A DNA stretch of 12,225 bases, from NCBI GenBank assembly GCA_027310925.1, contig DAICZX010000045.1, positions 1 to 12,225 on the forward strand. The letters run 5' to 3'. How positions within the stretch are numbered: the stretch's first letter is position 1; the number at the start of each line of letters is the position of its first letter. The notes under the pieces were generated by a model. The model made no database searches. It had not been told where the DNA came from and saw only the letters and a list, made by a program, of their open reading frames with translations. Below, piece by piece: positions 5,672 through 12,225 of this stretch. A program made the translations under genes and the position numbers. Origin of the DNA: Candidatus Parcubacteria bacterium. Lineage in GTDB: Bacteria > Patescibacteriota > Minisyncoccia > Phycocordibacterales > Phycocordibacteraceae.

Positions 5672-6997
5672 TTATTTTTCTAGCGTGACTACACCACGCG
5701 TAAGCACTAACTTACTCTTGATGCATAGCAACAACTCGCGCTTCTCTGTGACGCTACCTTCTTTCAGTAGATACTTCGCATAGTCGCGTAGGTCGATATC
5801 CTTCTGCGGCTTCGCATCTTTATCTACACCAATGAAGCTCCGTTGGAATTTCCTCATGCGCTCAACCTCCTCCTCGAACTTGTGCCGCATGCTGATCTGG
5901 TTGAGATCGATCTGGTCTATTATCTTCATGGTTTGACTTATCAGCTCCTCCTCGCGCACATAGCCGTTCTTGCAGTCTTTGTCTCGAGCACGCGTACATC
6001 CGTAATAGACGTACCGGTTGGAGGTGCCGTCTTTCAATTTCTTGAATTTCTCGGTCGCGCAGATACCTGAACCGCACGATCCGCAGATCATGACTCTGGT
6101 GAAGGCGAATTCTTTGATGTCCGAGCGTGCGATGTGATCGCGTTTTAGATGCTCTTGGACTTCATCGAACAGTTCTTTTGTGATAATCGGCTGGTGCTTG
6201 CCTTGATACCAGTTGCCACTCTTCTCGGGGTACTCGAAAACACCATAATAGAAGTGGCTTTGGAGGACTAGGTACACGCTGCTCAGAGTCATGTTCTTGT
6301 TGGCACGACTCTTGAAGTTAAGCTCAAACTTGAGCCATTGATGTATTCGTCGCCCGCTCCACTTTTCCTTCGCCACTCGCTCGAACATCTGTTTGATTAT
6401 TGGAGCCCGTATCGGATCTATAACTGCCTGACACTTTCGGTCGGCATGTTTCTCGTTGCTGTATCCGACTGGCGCGACTCCTGGTCGCAATCCCATCTCG
6501 CATCGCGTTCTCAGTCCACGTTTTACATTCACACCTCGATTGTCATTCTCAAGTTTAGCCTGTGAGCCGAGAATCATGAGAAGGAACTTTTCGTTTGGAT
6601 TATTTCTAAAGTTCTGACCGTATGTGCGTATCTCGTGGAGTTTCCCAGCGTCCATGAGGTCTACGATCTTCCCGAGGTCTCCAGCGTTTCTGCTAATGCG
6701 GTCTGGTGCCCAAGTAAGGATGCCGTTGTATTTATTGGCTCGTAGCTCCTCAATTATCTCGTTGAAGATGGGTCGCTGACCTGTCTCCTTGGCGGAGTGC
6801 GATTCGCGCTTCATCATGACCACCTCTAGACCCTCACGATCGGCTAGCTGGAGCATCTCCTTGATTTGGCTATCTATGCTCAATATCTGCCGTTCCTCGC
6901 TCTCCGTGCTCTTACGAGCATAGAGGCAATATTGGACCCGCACAGGGGCTTGTATTTGCTTAGCCGGAAACCCCACCGGCGCTTGTATTGTGTTCAT
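5672..6997 (-). CDS. Large serine recombinase (resolvase/invertase N-terminal domain, recombinase domain, zinc ribbon)
   Basis: This site-specific recombinase cuts and rejoins DNA through a serine-DNA link. In the 441-aa form starting at ATG 6997, residues 23-160 are the resolvase catalytic domain: YARKS with nucleophile Ser30 and Arg28, and APDRISRN with Arg100 and Arg103. The recombinase domain follows at about 175-290 (GLRPGVAPVGYS, then ISRN-distal helices and YYGVFEY). A zinc ribbon has Cys305/308 and Cys334/342, and a helical C-terminal tail is rich in charge. A TTG at 7018 would add seven residues, but its only purine run abuts it, so ATG 6997 is preferred. The N-terminus has a short repeated peptide, IQAPV (residues 4-8 and 15-19). 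It is divergent from mod and heads the minus-strand operon with the split solenoid genes. It probably mobilises the island. Confidence 0.93.
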   Translation of the reverse strand: MNTIQAPVGFPAKQIQAPVRVQYCLYARKSTESEERQILSIDSQIKEMLQLADREGLEVVMMKRESHSAKETGQRPIFNEIIEELRANKYNGILTWAPDRISRNAGDLGKIVDLMDAGKLHEIRTYGQNFRNNPNEKFLLMILGSQAKLENDNRGVNVKRGLRTRCEMGLRPGVAPVGYSNEKHADRKCQAVIDPIRAPIIKQMFERVAKEKWSGRRIHQWLKFELNFKSRANKNMTLSSVYLVLQSHFYYGVFEYPEKSGNWYQGKHQPIITKELFDEVQEHLKRDHIARSDIKEFAFTRVMICGSCGSGICATEKFKKLKDGTSNRYVYYGCTRARDKDCKNGYVREEELISQTMKIIDQIDLNQISMRHKFEEEVERMRKFQRSFIGVDKDAKPQKDIDLRDYAKYLLKEGSVTEKRELLLCIKSKLVLTRGVVTLEK

Positions 6998-7018
6998 ACA
7001 GTACAAGGGATGACGCAA

Positions 7019-7099
7019 CCCTCCCTAGGAGTCCAGAGCGTCCGAGGTGCCCTAGTTGGTAAGAAAAAGGCTTTTATATCAAGCTAATTTCGTGCTAAA
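7019..7099. promoter_or_regulatory. Divergent spacer between recombinase and mod
   Basis: About 80-100 bases must hold the start signals for both the recombinase (minus) and mod (plus). The part nearest mod is AT-rich and contains TATATC (7075-7080) and TTGGTA (7056-7061), but these are only 13 bases apart, too close for a normal sigma70 promoter. The recombinase-proximal part is GC-rich. No Shine-Dalgarno precedes mod. No attachment site with clear dyad symmetry was recognised. Confidence 0.3.
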
Positions 7100-8725
7100 A
7101 TGTCAAAATTAAACACTTCTATGGCCACATTGAATTGGATTGGAAAAGAGGCAGTGGCAAACCACGATAAAGAGGTTCCCTTTAAATTGCTCAAAAAGAT
7201 TCCAAGCGCTTCAGTCGGTAAAGAGTCAAAAAATCTCATCGTTCATGGTGACAATCTTGAAGCGCTCAAAGCGCTGATGCCTTTCTACAAGGGCAAAGTG
7301 AAGTGCATTTATATCGATCCTCCTTATAACACAGGGAACGAGAATTGGATTTATAACGATAAGGTGAACTCGCCAAAGATTCGTGAATGGCTCGGAAAAG
7401 TTGTCGGGATGGATGGTGAAGACTTAACTCGTCACGATAAATGGCTGTGCATGATGTACCCCCGTTTGAAACTTCTCTCGGATCTTCTTCGGGATGACGG
7501 AATAATTTTCGTATCGATTGACGACAATGAGGCTGGCAACTTGAGGTTGTTGCTAGACGAAATTTTCGCTGAACACAATTTCCTCGCTACATTTACTTGG
7601 ATAAGAAAAAAGAAGGGGTCGTTCTTATCTAAAAAGATCAGGAAAATGACTGAGTATGTCCTGTGCTATCAAAAGTCTCAGAATGATACTACCTTCTTTG
7701 GGGAAGAGGCTTACAGTGATAAATGGCAGCCCCTTGTAAAAAGAACTAACTCAACAAAGAAACTTCTTTTTAAGAAGAATATTATTGAGACGACATTGCC
7801 TGATGGCGCGTACAAAGTTTCCTTTTACGGTAAGCCGGATACTGGCATAAATGTTACCAAACCGTTTACGGTGAAAGATTCGAGAGTAGTTACTGATTTT
7901 GAGGTAGAAGCAAAGTTCGTTTGGACACAGAGTTTTCTAGACTCTGAGCTGAAGTCAGGAACGCGCGTCTCGCTTTCGTCACAATATGGTTTGAATGTAC
8001 TCCGACACGATCAGGGGGAGAAAGTAAAAACACCATCGACTCTTATCTCGGGAGAAAATATGGTCGGCACAAATGAAGATGCAACCGCCGAGATTTCAAG
8101 TCTCTTTAATAAGGAGATAGGCACAACATTTGATTATCCAAAACCAACATCCCTAATCAAATACTTGGTGAAGATGGTTACGGCTAATAGTGACGAGGAG
8201 GTTATCATCCTCGACTCGTTTGCCGGGTCGGGGACAACCGGACATGCAGTACTTGATTTGAATAAAGAAGACAATGGGAATCGCAAATTCGTGCTAATTG
8301 AAATGGTGGATGAAGTTGCTAAAAATGTTACGGCCGAAAGAGTTAAGCGGGCAATCAAGAAATACGAATATGACGCAGGTTTTGAATACTGTGAACTAGC
8401 AGAGCCACTCTTTGATGAGAAAGGGCAAATAAATGAAGAGTGCTCGTACAATGAACTTGCTACTTATATCTACTTCACCGAGACGCAGACCAATCTCGAG
8501 AAAAAGATAATCAGCAAGCCCTTCATCGGCGAGAGTCACGGCACCTCGTACTACCTTATTTATGCAGGGAAAGATAAGAACGACCTTACACGGGTGACCA
8601 TCGAAAAGTTGAAATTAACTGGCCCAGCAGTAATCTATGCAGACCGATGTCTTGTGGACGAGGACGAGTTAGAAGAGAAGGGTGTCGTCTTCAAACAAAT
8701 TCCGTACGAGATCAAGGTCTACTAA
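7100..8725 (+). CDS. mod: Type III restriction-modification system methyltransferase subunit Mod (adenine-N6, beta class)
   Basis: The 541-aa protein is a DNA adenine-N6 methyltransferase that gives a type III system its sequence specificity. It has DPPYNTG (motif IV, residues 73-79) before LDSFAGSGTTGHA (motif I, AdoMet-binding, 371-383), the order typical of the beta class. FDYPKPTSLIKYLV at 344-357 is the motif X region just before motif I. The segment at about 165-345 between the motifs is the target-recognition domain; it looks more AT-rich than its flanks, as if exchanged. After about 455 a C-terminal region for contacts with Res follows. MATLNWIGKEA at residue 8 is an alternative start and typical of Mod N-termini. 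No Shine-Dalgarno is seen. res follows after 4 bases, so the two are one transcript. Length is in the family range, and the gene appears intact. Confidence 0.95.
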   Translation: MSKLNTSMATLNWIGKEAVANHDKEVPFKLLKKIPSASVGKESKNLIVHGDNLEALKALMPFYKGKVKCIYIDPPYNTGNENWIYNDKVNSPKIREWLGKVVGMDGEDLTRHDKWLCMMYPRLKLLSDLLRDDGIIFVSIDDNEAGNLRLLLDEIFAEHNFLATFTWIRKKKGSFLSKKIRKMTEYVLCYQKSQNDTTFFGEEAYSDKWQPLVKRTNSTKKLLFKKNIIETTLPDGAYKVSFYGKPDTGINVTKPFTVKDSRVVTDFEVEAKFVWTQSFLDSELKSGTRVSLSSQYGLNVLRHDQGEKVKTPSTLISGENMVGTNEDATAEISSLFNKEIGTTFDYPKPTSLIKYLVKMVTANSDEEVIILDSFAGSGTTGHAVLDLNKEDNGNRKFVLIEMVDEVAKNVTAERVKRAIKKYEYDAGFEYCELAEPLFDEKGQINEECSYNELATYIYFTETQTNLEKKIISKPFIGESHGTSYYLIYAGKDKNDLTRVTIEKLKLTGPAVIYADRCLVDEDELEEKGVVFKQIPYEIKVY

Positions 8726-8729
8726 TTCC

Positions 8730-11006
8730 ATGCAATTTAAGCGCTACCAAACTGCTGCAATAGACACGCTCGACACTTTCTTAGAAAGCATCAAAAAGAT
8801 GCCGTTGCGTCACGCGTTTCTCGACATAACGAACGAGAAATATAATCAGGATTGGTTTGGGGAGATTCCGTTTGTCTGCGTCCGTATACCAACTGGCGGA
8901 GGTAAAACGCTTGTGGCGTGCAAGTCGGTAGAACGGATTATGAGTACCGTCCTCCAGTACAAACTGGATACGGGAATCGTCATGTGGTTCGTACCATCGG
9001 ACTCAATCAAGACGCAGACACTTAAGAAGTTTAAGGACTCGCGGGACTGGCACAACGAGGTGCTAAACGAATCTTTCGATAACAAAGTCAAAATCTTCTC
9101 GAATGAGGATGCGCTTACGATCACCCCCGAAGATGTGCGCAATAATCTTTGCATCATCGTTGCAAGCCTCGAGGCGTTTCGCAAGGAAGCCTCCATCCAG
9201 AAGAAGTACAAGGTCTACAAAGAGAATGGTGCTTTGATGGATCACTTTCTGAATCTCAAAGACAGCAAAGACCTCGAGAAGGATGCCGAGAAGGAGGTTA
9301 TTAACTCGCTTGCGAACGTCATCCGCAAGAACAATCCGCTCATCGTTATTGATGAGGGCCACCATACACAGACGGAACTCTCGATACAGTTCCTCTCAGA
9401 CCTCAAGCCGTCTTTCATCATCGAGTTTACTGCAACGCCACGCGAAGGCAGCAATGTCCTCGTACGAACGAGTGCGACCGAACTCAAGAACGAGCAGATG
9501 GTTAAGATCCCGATCGTCCTTGAGAGTCGCTCGCAGTGGGAGCAGGTAGTAGCGGACGGGCTTGTTAAGCGTGAGGAACTCGAGAAGAGAGCGAAAAAAC
9601 TACCGAAAGAATATATACGCCCGATTGCGCTTCTTCAGGCGCAACCGAAGAGTAAGGTTCGCTCGACGGTTACCGTCGAAGACCTCAAGCAGATGCTGCT
9701 TGCCCGCAAGATTCCAGAGAGCCAGATCAAAATAAAGACTTCAGAAGTCGACGAGCTTGAGGGTATAGACCTCTTTGATAAGAAATGCGAAGTCCGCTAT
9801 ATCCTCACCGTTAATGCGCTTGCCGAAGGCTGGGACTGCTCCTTCGCCTACGTGCTTATTTCGGTTGCGAACCTTGGAGCGAAAATAGCCGTGGAGCAAA
9901 TTATAGGACGTGTGATCCGCATGCCCAACGCTAGCAAAAAGACCGACGAGTCACTGAACCGCAGCTACGTCTTTGCTTCGGCCGCTAACTTCAACGAAGC
10001 CGCATCCAAGATTATTGGCGGCCTCGAGGGTAACGGCTACAGCCGATCCGATTTCGTGGTAGCTACCGAAGAGAAAGAGTATATCGATCCACTCGAAGCG
10101 AAGAAGACAATCAAGAAGGACTTGAAAGTCCCACTGGTGGCCATCGGGAAGCAGAAGCTCTCGTTCGAGGATTTGCTCGGTGAAGATTTCGAGCTTGCTA
10201 AGCAAAATCCAGACTGTGACTTTAAGATCCATTATGACCAAGATGGGCAAGCGACTATTGATATCACCAAGGACGAAGAATGGCTTCAGGGGAAACAGCT
10301 AACTCTTTCGTTCCAATATCTCGATGGGAATCATTCTGTAGAGGAATTGGTGGCATGGCTTGATAAGAAACTCCGTTTCCCGATGCTGAGTCCGGAAGAT
10401 AAGGTTGCCTTCCTCGAGAAAGCAGTCCAATCACAGATAAAGAAGAATAAGCGCACTCTTCCCGAACTATCCGTTAATCGCTATCTCCTTGCAGATCGCC
10501 TGGGTCTTCTTATTACGGAACGCCTCGAGACTTACACGAAGAAGGCATACAAGAATCTACTCACAAAGAAGAAGTTAGTGGCCGCGCCTTTTGAGTCGTA
10601 CCCCGCAACTATTGCTCTCAAGTCTCCAGTCCCGAAAGTCTTCAACAAGAATCTCTACGAGCGCATTGATTCGATTAATGGCGAGGAGCGCGGTTTCGTG
10701 GAACGTATCGATCTCGGAGCTTTGGATAATATCGAGTTCTGGGTTCGCAATCGAGAAAAGGTAGATCCGTTCTACATTCAAGGATGGCGCAAAGGAAAGT
10801 TCTACACTGACTTCGTAGCTGTTACCAAGAAAGGAAATATTGTCGCGCTTGAATGGAAGGGAGAAGATCGTATTAGCAATGAAGACACCGCATACAAGGT
10901 CGAGATCGCTAAAGAGTGGGAGAAGCTCGGTAAAGGCAATCTCCACTTTTTCTTGGTTCACAATGGAAATACAGAGGAGGTATTAACGAAACTAGGGTTA
11001 CTTTGA
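8730..11006 (+). CDS. res: Type III restriction-modification system helicase-endonuclease subunit Res
   Basis: This 758-aa SF2 helicase-nuclease cuts DNA in complex with Mod after ATP-driven movement or sliding from unmethylated sites. Motifs run in order: PTGGGKT (Walker A, 54-60), VIDEGHH (Walker B/DEAH-like, 206-212), FTATP (motif III, 233-237), AEGWDC (365-370) and QIIGRVIRMP (motif VI, 390-399). Near the C-terminus FYTDFVAV with Asp694 and ALEWKG with Glu708/Lys710 form the D...ExK core of a PD-(D/E)xK nuclease. It is shorter than the roughly 900-1000 aa of EcoP1I/EcoP15I Res but lacks no core motif. ATG 8730 is chosen because it gives MQFKRYQ, a normal Res beginning, and leaves a 4-base gap after mod; an earlier in-frame ATG at 8682 lies inside mod. 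The gene ends in a terminator hairpin that overlaps its stop. Confidence 0.95.
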   Translation: MQFKRYQTAAIDTLDTFLESIKKMPLRHAFLDITNEKYNQDWFGEIPFVCVRIPTGGGKTLVACKSVERIMSTVLQYKLDTGIVMWFVPSDSIKTQTLKKFKDSRDWHNEVLNESFDNKVKIFSNEDALTITPEDVRNNLCIIVASLEAFRKEASIQKKYKVYKENGALMDHFLNLKDSKDLEKDAEKEVINSLANVIRKNNPLIVIDEGHHTQTELSIQFLSDLKPSFIIEFTATPREGSNVLVRTSATELKNEQMVKIPIVLESRSQWEQVVADGLVKREELEKRAKKLPKEYIRPIALLQAQPKSKVRSTVTVEDLKQMLLARKIPESQIKIKTSEVDELEGIDLFDKKCEVRYILTVNALAEGWDCSFAYVLISVANLGAKIAVEQIIGRVIRMPNASKKTDESLNRSYVFASAANFNEAASKIIGGLEGNGYSRSDFVVATEEKEYIDPLEAKKTIKKDLKVPLVAIGKQKLSFEDLLGEDFELAKQNPDCDFKIHYDQDGQATIDITKDEEWLQGKQLTLSFQYLDGNHSVEELVAWLDKKLRFPMLSPEDKVAFLEKAVQSQIKKNKRTLPELSVNRYLLADRLGLLITERLETYTKKAYKNLLTKKKLVAAPFESYPATIALKSPVPKVFNKNLYERIDSINGEERGFVERIDLGALDNIEFWVRNREKVDPFYIQGWRKGKFYTDFVAVTKKGNIVALEWKGEDRISNEDTAYKVEIAKEWEKLGKGNLHFFLVHNGNTEEVLTKLGLL

Positions 11007-11019
11007 TCCTAGCGTTTTT
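10992..11019 (+). terminator. Rho-independent terminator after res
   Basis: CTAGGGTT pairs with GATCCTAG across the loop ACTTT (10992-11012), giving an eight-pair stem with two G-U pairs, followed by CG and five T (11015-11019). The res stop TGA (11004-11006) lies inside the hairpin. It would end the mod-res transcript just before the promoter of the next cassette. Confidence 0.55.
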
Positions 11020-11046
11020 GAACCCCAGGTCCGGTTAGTATGTATG

Positions 11047-11080
11047 CCTGTAGACCCTATTGACATTCTTGGTCTACGGG
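11047..11080. promoter_or_regulatory. Inverted repeat centred on the -35 box, candidate operator
   Basis: CCTGTAGACC (11047-11056) and GGTCTACGGG (11071-11080) are inverted copies with nine of ten pairs matching, 14 bases apart. The TTGACA -35 box sits in the middle of the spacer. Half-site centres are about 24 bases apart, suiting a dimeric repressor. One of the three winged-helix proteins encoded downstream would be the obvious candidate ligand (inference). Confidence 0.5.
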
Positions 11081-11088
11081 AATACTAT
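11060..11088 (+). promoter_or_regulatory. Near-consensus sigma70 promoter with leaderless start
   Basis: TTGACA at 11060-11065 and TACTAT at 11083-11088 are separated by exactly 17 bases. The -35 is perfect and the -10 differs from TATAAT at two positions. Transcription would begin about seven bases after the -10, at or beside the A of ATG 11096, leaving no 5' leader. Confidence 0.7.
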
Positions 11089-11095
11089 GTCCGGT

Positions 11096-11473
11096 ATGGC
11101 TAAAGCAAAAGTAACACTCGCTAACGGAACTCAAATTATAATTGAGGGTACCCCCACTGAAGTCGCGGCAATTATGGCACAAGTTGGAGGCCCTGCTGGA
11201 AGAACTGCGAGCCCTCGACTCGCCATATCAAAGGAAGTTCGCAAGTCACCAAAGGATAAGAAAATAAAGCACTCTCCTACGGATTTGATCCTGTCTCTCG
11301 CGGACGGGGGCTTTTTTAAGACACCGAAAGATCTTGCCTCGATAAAAGAAGGTCTCGCCGAGATTGGGCATATCTATGCGGTACAGACCCTTTCCTCGAT
11401 TGTTTTCAAAATGGTTCGGCGGCATTATCTTCGCAGGGTTAAGGAGAACGGTCGATGGGTTTATATCCGATAA
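11096..11473 (+). CDS. Small protein with N-terminal beta-beta-alpha segment and C-terminal winged-helix-like domain
   Basis: The 125-aa product begins VTLANGTQIIIEGTPTEVAA, two strands and a helix, followed by a basic, proline-rich linker (about 35-60). Residues 61-125 (DLILSLADGGFFKTPKDLAS, then EGLAEIGHIYAVQTLSSIVF, then VRRHYLRRVK and WVYI) fit a winged helix: two helices, a recognition helix and a two-stranded wing. I do not recognise a named family; similar short proteins occur in Patescibacteria and some archaea as far as I recall. ATG 11096 is chosen because it coincides with the predicted transcription start of the promoter; upstream starts at 11060 (TTG) and 11087 (ATG) would lie inside the promoter. 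It is the first gene of a three-gene set. A DNA-binding role, perhaps autoregulation, is inferred from fold and context. Confidence 0.75.
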   Translation: MAKAKVTLANGTQIIIEGTPTEVAAIMAQVGGPAGRTASPRLAISKEVRKSPKDKKIKHSPTDLILSLADGGFFKTPKDLASIKEGLAEIGHIYAVQTLSSIVFKMVRRHYLRRVKENGRWVYIR

Positions 11474-11481
11474 ACAATCAT

Positions 11482-11808
11482 ATGAAATCATCCAATGACA
11501 TGAATGTACTGAGGAGGAGGGTCGAAAAACTCGAGAAAGCAGTATTTGGATCCACGAGCAAGAATACAATCCCATCTGCACCGCAAAGTAGTTTCAAGGG
11601 TACCAAGGGAGGAGTTCTCTTATTGATATCGAAAGGATATCTTAACAAACGCCGAACCGCACCCGAGGTCCTGGCAGAACTTGAGAAGAACGACTATTAC
11701 TATCGCATCCAAGTTGTGCAAACGACACTTAATCGCCTCAGTTCCCCGAAAGGTCCTTTGACTGCTCTGGTAGTGAACGGACAAAAAGTATATGTCAAAA
11801 GAAAATAA
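11482..11808 (+). CDS. Small coiled-coil plus winged-helix-like protein
   Basis: The 108-aa form starts at ATG 11482, eight bases after the previous stop; ATG 11455 would overlap that gene by 19 bases, and neither has a Shine-Dalgarno motif. Residues 7-22 (MNVLRRRVEKLEKAVF) form a short amphipathic, coiled-coil-like helix suited to dimerisation. A Ser/Pro-rich linker follows. Residues 40-108 (GGVLLLISKGYLNKRRTAPE, then VLAELEKNDYYYRIQVVQTT, then LNRLSS and ALVVNGQKVYVKRK) again fit a helix-helix-recognition helix-wing pattern similar to the C-terminal part of the gene before. The ending VYVKR parallels WVYIR there. A related but diverged partner, possibly a heterodimer subunit (inference). 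Function unknown. Confidence 0.7.
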   Translation: MKSSNDMNVLRRRVEKLEKAVFGSTSKNTIPSAPQSSFKGTKGGVLLLISKGYLNKRRTAPEVLAELEKNDYYYRIQVVQTTLNRLSSPKGPLTALVVNGQKVYVKRK

Positions 11809-12225
11809 ATCTGCGGAACATATTATTAAGCAGCTCGCACAAGCGCGAAAGATTATTGATAATTGTGTCGAACTTCTATCTGCCACCCCGCCTACCATTC
11901 GAAAATCCGTCGGTAAGACCGTGCAGAAAAAGATGCGACCACAACTTAATCTTGCTCTGAACGAACGAAATTTTGTTCGCACCTATAGTAAGGGTTTGAG
12001 TGGCCCAAAGAAATTCGTTCTTCTTCTCGCTCGTGAAGTGAAAGGAAAGGTGGGTACGGAGGTCAAACTCGATATCCTTCGTACCAAGTGGAATAAGATG
12101 ACGGCGAAAGGTCTCATGGGCTATCAGTTCAACCTTTTTTATCCGAACGACGCAAAAACTAGAGGATGGATTGATTCAAAGAAAGCAGGAATGTACCACC
12201 TCTGTGGTACTTGGATGGAGATTTT
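11792..12225 (+). CDS. Third small winged-helix-like protein, runs off the window
   Basis: An open frame begins at ATG 11792, overlapping the previous gene by 17 bases, and stays open for 144 codons to the window edge. It starts MSKENKSAEHIIKQLAQARK, a helical N-terminus of about 30 residues, followed by a basic linker. The part from about residue 70 (LSGPKKFVLLLAREVKG, ILRTKWNKMTAKGLMGYQFN, GWIDSKKAGMYHLCGTW) resembles a helix-turn-helix followed by a wing ending in the strand YHLCGTW. The domain plan parallels its two neighbours: helical or strand N-terminus, linker, winged helix. The overlap implies coupled translation. No family name can be given. The C-terminus is missing, though the domain seems almost complete at the edge. 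Confidence 0.75.
   Translation, partial: MSKENKSAEHIIKQLAQARKIIDNCVELLSATPPTIRKSVGKTVQKKMRPQLNLALNERNFVRTYSKGLSGPKKFVLLLAREVKGKVGTEVKLDILRTKWNKMTAKGLMGYQFNLFYPNDAKTRGWIDSKKAGMYHLCGTWMEI

Noticed and set aside
8682..8729. Upstream in-frame start for Res giving 16 additional residues
   Set aside because: The extension lies inside the end of mod and reads as low-complexity Ser/Arg; ATG 8730 gives the normal Res N-terminus.
9168..10529. Six CTCGAG hexamers within res
   Set aside because: Every copy encodes Leu-Glu in frame (CTC GAG), so codon preference explains them; type III targets are not palindromes of this kind.
11060..11095. Longer N-terminus for the first winged-helix protein from TTG 11060 or ATG 11087
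   Set aside because: Both starts fall within the -35/-10 promoter elements, so they would not be in the transcript from that promoter.
1..12225. CRISPR arrays, tandem repeats and insertion-sequence ends
   Set aside because: I read both strands for regularly spaced repeats and terminal inverted repeats and saw none.

Overview
The window looks like a piece of a bacterial genome, most likely from an uncultivated lineage of the Candidate Phyla Radiation (Patescibacteria) type. That assignment is an inference. It rests on small proteins, almost no Shine-Dalgarno motifs before the starts, a likely leaderless transcript, short winged-helix proteins, and a long zinc-ribbon serine recombinase of a kind I associate with these genomes. 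TGA is a normal stop here: it ends the type III Res gene and forms an ATGA overlap in the minus-strand operon. GC content is moderate by eye, and codon style shifts between blocks, as expected of an accessory region.

Layout. (1) Positions 1-1814, plus strand: three tightly packed reading frames that all lie in the same frame. They are a CCA/poly(A)-polymerase-like nucleotidyltransferase head, a GNAT-like piece separated from it by one in-frame TGA, and a 2H phosphoesterase (2'-5' RNA ligase-like) with both HxT motifs. (2) Positions 1815-2147: no gene, but a cluster of tRNA T-arm and 3'-end fragments, including a good match to a tRNA-Ser 3' end, then hairpins. This could be the scarred end of an integrated element. 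(3) Positions 2148-6997, minus strand: a serine recombinase, followed by a 320-aa protein and an 842-aa protein. The last two look like two halves of one large helical-solenoid protein, split by a -1 frame change at an AAAA run with a 10-base overlap. (4) Positions 7100-11006, plus strand: a complete type III restriction-modification pair, a Mod beta-class adenine methyltransferase and a Res helicase-nuclease, 4 bases apart and closed by a hairpin terminator that overlaps the res stop codon. (5) Positions 11047-12225, plus strand: a near-consensus sigma70 promoter whose -35 box sits in the centre of a 10-bp inverted repeat. It appears to start a leaderless transcript of three overlapping or abutting small winged-helix-like genes; the third runs off the window.

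How it fits together. The recombinase, the restriction-modification system, the split solenoid protein and the tRNA fragments together look like a mobile defence island. The restriction-modification pair is the well-supported defence module. The split solenoid protein and the winged-helix cassette are the least understood parts. The plus-strand block at the left (nucleotidyltransferase, GNAT-like piece, 2H phosphoesterase) combines activities that act on RNA ends or nucleotides and may be a separate RNA-processing or nucleotide-signal unit.
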